Part shown: in pieces, positions 56,147-64,000 of the stretch | Position numbering within the stretch: position 1 is the first letter of the stretch | Layout of the letters: the number at the start of each line of letters is the position of its first letter | Assembly: GCA_013368315.1 (NCBI GenBank) | Contig: JAACJM010000224.1 | Location: 1 to 64,000, forward strand | Direction: 5' to 3' | Length of the DNA stretch: 64,000 nt | DNA from: Tetrapyrgos nigripes | Taxonomy: Eukaryota; Basidiomycota; Agaricomycetes; Agaricales; Campanellaceae | Notes under the pieces: generated by a model | What the model was told of the DNA's origin: nothing | Seen by the model: the letters and a program-made list of their open reading frames with translations, nothing else | The model's database searches: none | Position numbers and translations under genes: made by a program

Positions 56147-58146
56147 TCAGAGGATAGCCGCGAGTACAGCGAGACCGGCCAGCGATAATGCGCTGTACAA
56201 CGACACTGAATGTGAAGCAGCCGCATTCTTGCCATTGTTACCAGCAGCTCCGTTTAAGGATTCAGAGTTTCCGTCACCGTCAACGTCAACTGTGGTAGAG
56301 TTTGAGAAGGGGAAGGTAGTGTTGGTATTGCTCTCGCGGTATAAGTTGGAAGTGGGAATCTTGGAGCATTGACCAATAGGCTCGAGCTAGATCGCCAAGT
56401 CAGCGTCAGAGGTGACTTTGGGTTTAACATGGACTCACTTTGAAAGCCGGGTTGTGAGTGAGAGCAGCATTGAGAGTATATCCTACAGCCAAATCGACGG
56501 TGATCTCGAACAGATCGTGTTGCAAGACGATGAAACTGTACACATAAGCACGCAGTGACAGCAGAGACAAAAGATGACTTACCCAGTGTCGATAGTAGTT
56601 GCGTTGCCCAAGATGTTTTCGAAGCTCTGGTATTGGGTAGGCGCATCGATAAGACCTCCAGCAACTTCCCAATCTGCCATGCACGTCAGTAAAGCGTCGA
56701 CGCGAAAATGTGACGAGACTTGCCAAAGGTGTCAAAAGAGTTGCCAGCTGGAGTGCGAGTCCAGCTGATAGGGATCATACCCATAGCCATAGAGATGGCA
56801 CGAACACGATCATCTGTTCATTTCCGGTAAACAGAATGAACAGAAGCAATGACACAAGCGACCCACCCATATCACCGTAAGGAGGACGCATGGTGGTCGG
56901 GGTGACACCCAACACAGTCTTGATGGCCTTGCGGGCCCAACCGAGCTCTGCGACGATTTGTTCATTGGTAAGTGTGGTAAGATGCTGGAGAAAAAAGGTC
57001 TTTCAGTGCTTGCAACAATGAGACCGAGGAAAGAACACATACGGGGTGAGACCAGGTGTGTACACTGATTTCATGACCAGACATGTACTCGTCAATGAGA
57101 ATGGCGGGCCGTTCGATGACACGAGATCCGACAACGAAGAAAGTGGCGGAGATGTCCTTCTCATCCAAGTATTTCAACAGTTTGCTGCAAAGAATATGAA
57201 TGAACCATCAAAAGACAGCGAGCGAGAATGCTTACGAAGCTGGAAGAGGAATACATCAGCACTTATTTCAGACAGATACATAACAAAACTTACTGTAAGG
57301 CGAAGGGCCATCATCAAAACTAGAACCAGGTCAGTTCCTGAAAATGACAGGCGGAGATGGAATGAACGTCTACATACCTAACACCCCACGTGAGCTTGTC
57401 AGGGCAAGCGACAATGTCGGTCGGCTTGGTCCAACCACCGCAAGTCCACCATCCACGACTCTGAGCCTCGTTAGCAGCAACAGGATCACCAACACAGGTA
57501 CCATCGGCAGTGGGAGGAATATTGGGGATAGTCCAACCATCAAGTTCCTTCATCCACTCCTGCACTTGAGCGGAATCTACAAAAGAACGTCAATTGGGCG
57601 TTAAGCGACAAAATAAGCGAATGACAACTCACTGGTGTCGGGGACCTTATCCTGGGCAGGCCAGTCCGCAGCGTTGAAAGCGACTGGAAGGGTTTTAGTG
57701 AGAAACGAGTAAGAAATAAGGAAAGAGGACATACAAGAAGCGGATGGCAATGGAGGAGCGTGAGAGTAGGAAGGAGTAGCTCCCGGGGCGTAGGCAGTGG
57801 TCAAAGCGTAGGTGGTACCAGAAGGCATTCCCACCTTGATGCTGACAAGAGGAGGAACATCGCTTTGAGTCGCACTAAGGGTGGTAGCAGGGTTGGTGTT
57901 GGGGGTGGTTGGAACGGCAGCCCCCGAGGTGGTGCTACCAGTGGCAGCTGAAACAGTACTGGTCGAAGAGCCAGCAGGAGGAGCTCCTGGAGTAGAAGTT
58001 GAAGTAGTACTCGAGGTGGAAGACGCCGAAGAGGAGGTGGTGGGCGGGGCCTGGCGCTTGGCAATGTTGTGGTGTCGTTGCTGGTTAGGACTAGCATTGA
58101 CAGCTGCAGCTACAGCCAAAAGAGTGGCAAGGGATTGGTATCTCAT
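56147..58146 (-). CDS. Chitin deacetylase (polysaccharide deacetylase, CE4), GPI-anchored
   Basis: Converts cell-wall chitin to chitosan by removing N-acetyl groups. Start MRYQSLATLLAVAAAVNA (ATG 58146) is a signal peptide, then a KR site and a long Ser/Thr-rich segment likely O-glycosylated. The catalytic NodB domain shows motif 1 as DDGPSPY (about 57300-57320), motif 2 HTWSHP (about 57045-57062), and motif 3 RPPYGD (about 56875-56892), followed by the usual SWT near 56765. QHDLFEITVDLAVGY near the end matches the later domain motif. The C-terminus has a Ser/Asn-rich stretch (NGAAGNNGKNAAASHS) and a hydrophobic tail LSLAGLAVLAAIL to TGA 56147, a typical GPI signal. Several introns interrupt it. 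It lies head-to-tail between the Rho GEF and SEC1. Confidence 0.95.
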
Positions 58147-58424
58147 GATGGAAAAGAGTGACAGTGCAGAAAGCGCACGAGATGGAAGAGAGAGGAAAAA
58201 ACAACACGGGTCCAAATATGTCTAGACTCAGGTTAAACACTTTTACATTCTTCCCAGGGCAGGCAATCAAATTGCCACGGATCCATGGATCGCCAAGCAA
58301 TATACAATCCTTTACACTACGTTACAACTATGTATGTTTGGAACATGCTACAACTACTGACAATCGGCCAGCCAGACGAAAAATGCAAAGCAATAAGATA
58401 AAGTAAAATCCCAGCACCACCTCC

Positions 58425-61400
58425 TCATCTTGGTACAGACACCATCGACATGTTGTCAGGTATCGTCCGTTGCTGCGTACGTAGCGCCAAGACCCGGTCG
58501 TCAGAAACCATTAGAATCTCGTCCCTGTTGTACCCAGGTGGCCCTGGTCGTCCATACTGTTGCATCTGATATGGCATGTGCTGTCCATATCCCCCGCTTA
58601 AGCGCCCACCGTATGACGAGTATTGCGACGAATAGGGATCATACCCAGGCTGCTGATACGTGTTGTAGTATCCGTTACCATTGCTCATCGAAGGAGGATT
58701 TTCTGCAAATAGGAGACGCAGATTTGAGCCCTGAATGACTTGTGTCATCAGACCTGTTTCTATATGTCGGATTTCCACAAACGAGGGCTCAAACGCCAGC
58801 ACAAAGGGTTCTCGCAGAGCTGTGTCTCGTCAGTCAGTATATGGAACAAAAAGGACAACATCAAATCACACTCACCAAAGCCTGTAGGCACACCTTCCCA
58901 ATGGACCATAAAGTCCTTCCGCGATCGACGGCCCGTCTTGTTGATGTAGAACGCGAATTCTATCGTCTCATCAGTATCATATTGGCAACCAGAGAGGAGG
59001 GGATGCTGTCATTACCATCATAACATAGCAAAAACTCGTTATGAATCCGATAGATAGCCATCGGTCGCAAATTATCCCTCTTCCTCACAAACTCGAGAGA
59101 CTCGTCATTGGGGTCCAGTAAGCCCTGGGTATCCAGCGTCTCTAAATCAACAATCTCGAATCCTCTCGAGCACCCAATACACATCTTTGTCTTAAGGTAG
59201 TGTATGGATGTAGATTCTACAGGAATGTAAAACTCCTACAACAAAGGGTAATCAGAATCAGGACATAGAAGAATCTAGGAAATCGACAAACCCTGAAAAG
59301 CTTGAGCGTATCGTTGCCACCTTGCAGAAGCTTTTTGAACGTCGGTTTGCGTTGTCCACGAATATCCTGAGCTATCGGTTCCAGCGTCTTGAACGTACTC
59401 GACAGCTGACTCGACTTGACGATACAGACAAGCATTCTGCCGAGACAGTATCCCGCTTTGAAGAACGACGTATGTGATGATATTCGCTTGGCCCGTTTCA
59501 GACCTGCTGTAGGGTCCATGGAATCTAATGCGTCCAGCGGGAAGGTGATAACTTGTCGCTCTACAAAGAAAGTAGAATTAGCAAGCCGGTGCATCAAAGG
59601 GAGACGACAGACGAACCCGAGAGTACGATGAGAAGCTGATATTCTTCCAGAACATCTATCTGTGCAACATCCACTAGCGCAAGAACTTTGATAGGATCCT
59701 TATTGACTTGTCCTAAATTGGAGATGTAGACCCCATCATCCGTCCCATACGCAACTTTGTTTCCTCCGTCTTTACACACAACATCATCAGTTAGGTGATA
59801 TCGATCTAAAACACAAAACTCACGAAACGGTGCAGCACAGTTGACCTTATTCGACATCAAGAAGAACCCTTCACTCAATGGTACCGTCTCAAATATCGTG
59901 CTTCGGTCCCTCATACTCTGCTGTTGTTTGAAAATCGTCTCGAGCCATTTTTTCTGACTCAACGCCGAATTCGCCCAGAGGACCAGATTGTAGTACTTTC
60001 TCCCCAGATGAATAAAGTTTATCCAAAATTGTCCTTTGGCGTGATCAGGCTTGACGTTGATAGGTGGCGCAACGGGTCCAGCGTTGCGACTGTCCCGATT
60101 GAACGAGTTTTTCTTGACTAACCCTTGTCGATGTCGAGCACGGATAGTACCATTGCCGTTACCATTCTGGGTATGTGCGTCGTCAGAAGCGGTGATATAC
60201 AATAGTTCAAGGGGTATCGGCTATATTTAGGTGGAAGGAAAGAAGAACGTCAGATTCGCGGGACCGAAGATAAAGGGACACTCACGCGACGGTACACTTT
60301 GAATTGTTCATGGTGCTTCGTCTTGACCAGCTTTGTAAAGAGCAAGGCATGATCAAACAGGTATACGTGTAATTCGCCGTCGCGTTTGTTGAGGGTACCC
60401 TTGTAGATCATCTCGCGTCCTTCTTCTCTCAGACGAAGGTTCTGCAGAGGACATCACATCAGACTATCTCTCAGACATAGACGGAAACCACTCACCACCT
60501 CCTCTCCAGGCCTAAATACTAGCTGTTGATCCAGCTGTATCAAATTAAACCTATTCTCCGTCTTCCCTGATTCCGTATTGACTTTGGCAAGGAACTCGCG
60601 AACTTCTTTAATGACTTTGTCTAACATCGTCTTGTCAGGGCTGTCATCCGGGGTGTGCTTCAGCACGGCCCCGAGAAGCAGAGGATATCTCGCAAGACGC
60701 GTAGTTGGCTTTGTGAGATACGCGTTCAACTCCAGTTTGCGGGACTCTGGTAATCGTTCTGTGGTCTGTACAGATCGTCTTTGGAACCTTTACAGAAATT
60801 CAACGGTTAGGACCACTCACCTCGACAAACTGCGCAAAAGCCGGATTTGAACTCTTTTCCTTCTCAAACTCGTACTTTCCATACAGCTGATGAGCACCGT
60901 ACGACACGAACGGTCCAAAATGGGGAACAGCATCCATGAGGATGTCACCAATCTTCTCGACAACGGCGTACTGCTTTTGCCTTTTGATGAGTGCATCCCG
61001 TAATCGCGTGTTGACTGCGATGATGTCAAAGATGTTCCAAAAGACTTGTTCTAGGAAAGTAGTTCTTCGGTCTTCTGGTATGACGTCTTCTTCTTGTAAG
61101 CGTTTTATCCAGACCTGTGAGTGGACAAGGAATTTGAAAGGCATGGAGCAGACATGAGGAAACTGCACGCACGTCGCGAAGATATTCCATGTCCCTGACA
61201 AAGTCACGTTCGGTGTAAATCACCTCATTGATGGCCTCTTGTCGTCTCTTCTCCTTGTCCGAAACACTGTTGGCGATTTCTGGAGGGACTGAGTGGATCC
61301 ACAATGACCCGTCCTCCTGAAGGGATGTCAGCAGCGAGATAGGAACAACAAGTGTATACTCACAGGTGTATCGCCCAAGCTTTCCTTACTTATCTGCTTT

Positions 61401-63123
61401 TTCAAGACAGCTTGTGGTTTCATGTTCAGTCTTGCTTGCTGTTCCAGCCGTCGAGGACAAGCTATACTGTAGCACAACTGGTCTCTGGAACATGTCGGTG
61501 AATAGCAGTCTGTCAAGAGAGTGAATACTCCAGAAGGTAATTCAACTTCGTCTGATGATATCGAATCTTTCCGTTCTCTACGCGGTGGTAGCACTGGCGG
61601 TATCGATATTGAGGGTGATGGTGAATTTTCGTCATCCGCCTGCAAAAACGCGTGAACAGGATGTAACAGCCACATAGTAAAGCCATACCTCGGCGGGTTC
61701 GGTTGGTAATGATGGGATCTTAGGGGCATCCATATTTGGAAGTTCTCCACTGACGAAAGGACTCGGCAATTTTGTCCGGAATTGATACAACTCATTAGCA
61801 CTGTCGCGAAGGCGATGATCATAAGTGACGTCGTGAAAGAACTTTTGTGCATCGAGGGCACGCCCCAGCAGCAATGCAAGGTTGCGGTCGGTGGTCTTGA
61901 TGATGTAGGCAATCTTGTCCACTGCCTCACGGCCATCAAAGCTGTCCGTGTAAGTGAGGCCATCCTTGACCCTATCGGTCAGTTGTATACGGTCCCGAAA
62001 AGCATCAGCGACTCTTGATAGGAGAGCAGGATAAACGATCGGAGTTTTACGCGTGGTCGTGCGTATGGAAACAGGAGAGTTTCGACCACCTTCGATAACG
62101 GATGGGATGGGAGGACGGTTTGCGAGAGAGGCACGTATGGAATTGGTAGCTGCTGACATGGACATTGATCTATCAGAGGTTCTCTGACGAGGACCATTGA
62201 GTATCCTGGTAGGAACATGGGCAGACTCTGATGATCTGCGACCTGAGAGAGTTGATGAATAGTCGGTATTGATGGAAGCGTGATCTACCATGGTGAAAGA
62301 AGATGGAGAGGTGCTGGCGACAGAGGAACGGATAGACTGAGCTGTTGTAGTGTCGATGTGGAGAGGGTGAGGACCGGCCGAGTCGGAAGCAGCGGAAAAG
62401 CGGTTTGGAGGAGGACCGTTGGCTGGAGACGGCTGACGGCTTTGCTGGCGAAGTGGTGGTACGAGCGGTGCAGCAGCTACATGCACGTGTAGGTATATTT
62501 TATGAGGATGAAGAGAAAGCTGAGCACTCACGTGTGGGATCCTGCCTTGCCCAGGGCAGTTCACTGGTATCTTCAAAGGGCGGATCTGGATGGTTATTGG
62601 TGTGGGCGAAAGCAGGGACATCGATAGAAGGGTTTGAAAAGTCGATGCCGAAACCAGAGTCGGAGTTGTCGAATGAAACGGGGATTTGCGGAGGAAGACT
62701 TGGACCATTTTGAGAATAATGGGACTGAGGCGAGACGGAACGCTGTGGAGGAAGATGGGGCTGGGACTGATGAGGGAATCTTTGCCAGTCTTGCTGGTAG
62801 TGGTTTTGGGGACTATTGAGATAAACCTGGGCCTGGTAGGCCTGGGCGGGAGTGAGACCGTTTGGATCTGGGGGTTCCTCTGGCTGGGGCACGATGACGC
62901 CTGCGGCGGGGTAAGCGCTGATGACGGACCTGGGACGAGAGATGATGGAGGGTGGAGGGAGAGAGGTAGGGTAAGGGGGCTGGTGGTGAGGGGGTATATG
63001 GTGTTGTTGCCATTGCCTTCTATCATTTGGATAATAGTAATTTGGCTGTTGAGTCTGGTGGTGGTTTGCACTTGGCCGGCCAAAGATGGACTCGAAGGCT
63101 TGGCTTCGTTTGTCTGAAGCCAT
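58425..63123 (-). CDS. Rho1 guanine-nucleotide exchange factor, ROM1/ROM2 type
   Basis: Activates Rho1, which drives glucan synthesis and the cell-wall integrity pathway. Start MASDKRSQAFESIFG at 63123. Domain order: a Pro/Gln/Ser-rich N-terminus (to about 62540); a DEP domain (YPALLSRVADAFRDRIQLTD...DSFDGREAVDKIAYII, about 62020-61780); and a DH/RhoGEF domain (EAINEVIYTERDFVRDMEYL, KRLQEEDVIPEDRR, LNAYLTKPTTRLARYPLLL, about 61240-60570). A PH region follows (MIYKGTLNKRDGELHVYLFD, about 60400), then a citron homology domain (KVAYGTDDGVYISNLG, QLLIVLS, EFLLCYDEFAFYINKTGRRS, FEIRHIETG). The protein ends with a Tyr/Gln/Gly-rich tail and NMSMVSVPR at TGA 58425. It is split by many short introns. 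The layout Nt-DEP-DH-PH-CNH is that of yeast Rom2 and fungal RgfA-like GEFs. No lesion is visible. Confidence 0.96.
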
Positions 63124-63392
63124 CGGGTTGTGAGTCCAAGTATGATTTGTATTTGTAACGTGACTACTAGTACCACAATCTCTTCCTCAACAGCCATCTC
63201 TCATGGACAGTCCATACGAGCCTACATCTTTTACTTTCATAGATAAAGCCATACCACAAATAACGTACCAGGTACACCATTCAATGCACTAGTAGGATAT
63301 ATAGCCAATTTCATCATTTTCATTTTATCGTTCCAGACAGAACAAGTCCTGCGCTCTTCGCAATCCTCAGCGCCGATTTCGTCAGTTCTCCA

Positions 63393-63701
63393 TCATGTTG
63401 TCCTTTGATAACCTAGTACATAGTAGTGTGCCCCAAAATCCCATTTTCTGAAGGATTGAGCGCCATTAGAAAGTTGATACAAGCCTGCCATCTTATAGTA
63501 CAGGTATCGCCCCATGGCATAGTGGTTGTAATGGCCCGAACCTGGGAATGTGGAAGGCTTACCTAAGCGGTTATGTCTCGAGTGCGCTGCTTCGAGGTTG
63601 TCCCCTCCAGAAAACTTGGTGATCACAGTCCCCCGTGCCGTAAGGTTCGGTCCGGACTTGGAATAATCGGTGCTTGTCAGGCCAGGAAAGTAATTTCGCA
63701 C
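63393..63701 (-). CDS. Possible small gene or exon, unrecognised
   Basis: A minus-strand frame (MRNYFPGLTSTDYSKSGPNL to HYYVLGYQRTT) of about 102 codons with a Tyr/Gly-rich, protein-like composition. Within it GTAAGC...CCCAG could be a short intron (about 63557-63537), so the true exon structure is unclear. No family was recognised and no signal peptide is evident. Confidence 0.3.
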   Translation of the reverse strand: MRNYFPGLTSTDYSKSGPNLTARGTVITKFSGGDNLEAAHSRHNRLGKPSTFPGSGHYNHYAMGRYLYYKMAGLYQLSNGAQSFRKWDFGAHYYVLGYQRTT

Positions 63702-64000
63702 CCTGCAGCACCTACCGAGTTAGTCTTAGGAGATCAGGACAGTCTTCAGACGCGCTGGGATACGTGGCGCCCACAAACCTTTTGCTTATTTTTGTTAAGA
63801 ACTCGTTTTGTAGTGCGTGGCACTACCTTTTCCAACAGTAGTTAAAATCATCGCGAACGATTGAAGGTTCATTAAACGAGAACTCCAAGTGCACTTCGGC
63901 CTTTGCAACCAACTAAACTTTGCATTCGCCTCAGATATATACTGCAAAGGATCTACACAGTGCACCCTCATTGTATAGCAGACTGATCAGTTGCTATTCC
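63702..64000. other. Window end, nothing recognised
   Basis: About 300 bp with no clear coding signal. May be the 5' region of the preceding minus-strand frame. Confidence 0.4.

Noticed and set aside
62405..63117. Plus-strand frames up to 143 codons opposite the Rho GEF
   Set aside because: Shadows of the low-complexity N-terminus of the minus-strand GEF.

Overview
The window reads as chromosomal DNA of a filamentous basidiomycete, most likely an Agaricomycete. Genes on both strands carry many short GT-AG introns of about 50-70 nt. The proteins are eukaryotic (26S proteasome ATPase, eIF2A, Sec1, Rho GEF, chitin deacetylase), there is an intron-containing tRNA-Pro, and the transposons (Helitron, Ty3-like LTR element, DIRS-like element) are types common in this class. 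The species cannot be named from sequence alone.

The window has two parts. From 1 to about 46.3 kb it is a transposon-rich, gene-poor block. It starts with a decayed Helitron whose 3' hairpin and CTAG end can be read at 7344-7371. The Helitron still holds a fairly intact spliced accessory gene resembling an OB-fold protein. Next come a ~150-bp satellite (7616-8990), ankyrin-repeat gene remnants, two inverted ~400-bp copies whose differences are largely CpG to TpG/CpA, several minisatellites, a ~0.4-kb tandem duplication at 17.7-18.5 kb, and a papain-fold/ubiquitin-hydrolase-like ORF abutting a 7-TM protein pseudogene.

From 25.3 to 30.6 kb lies a cluster of three related kinase genes with an HGD instead of HRD catalytic motif. 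The first is intact (8 exons, 330 aa). The second has every splice junction in place, but two exons are one base too long, each containing an A6 run. The third is a truncated pseudogene. From 35.3 to 40.6 kb is a Ty3-like LTR element with a collagen-like gag. Its right side is an inverted LTR fragment that cuts into the tyrosine recombinase of a DIRS-like element running leftwards from 46.2 kb.

From 47 kb to the end the window is compact housekeeping DNA: tRNA-Pro(AGG), RPT4, eIF2A, SEC1, a GPI-anchored chitin deacetylase, and a ROM2-type Rho1 GEF. The last three all act in secretion or cell-wall building and lie head-to-tail on the minus strand. The boundary near 46-47 kb, between CpG-poor decayed repeats and conserved genes, is sharp.
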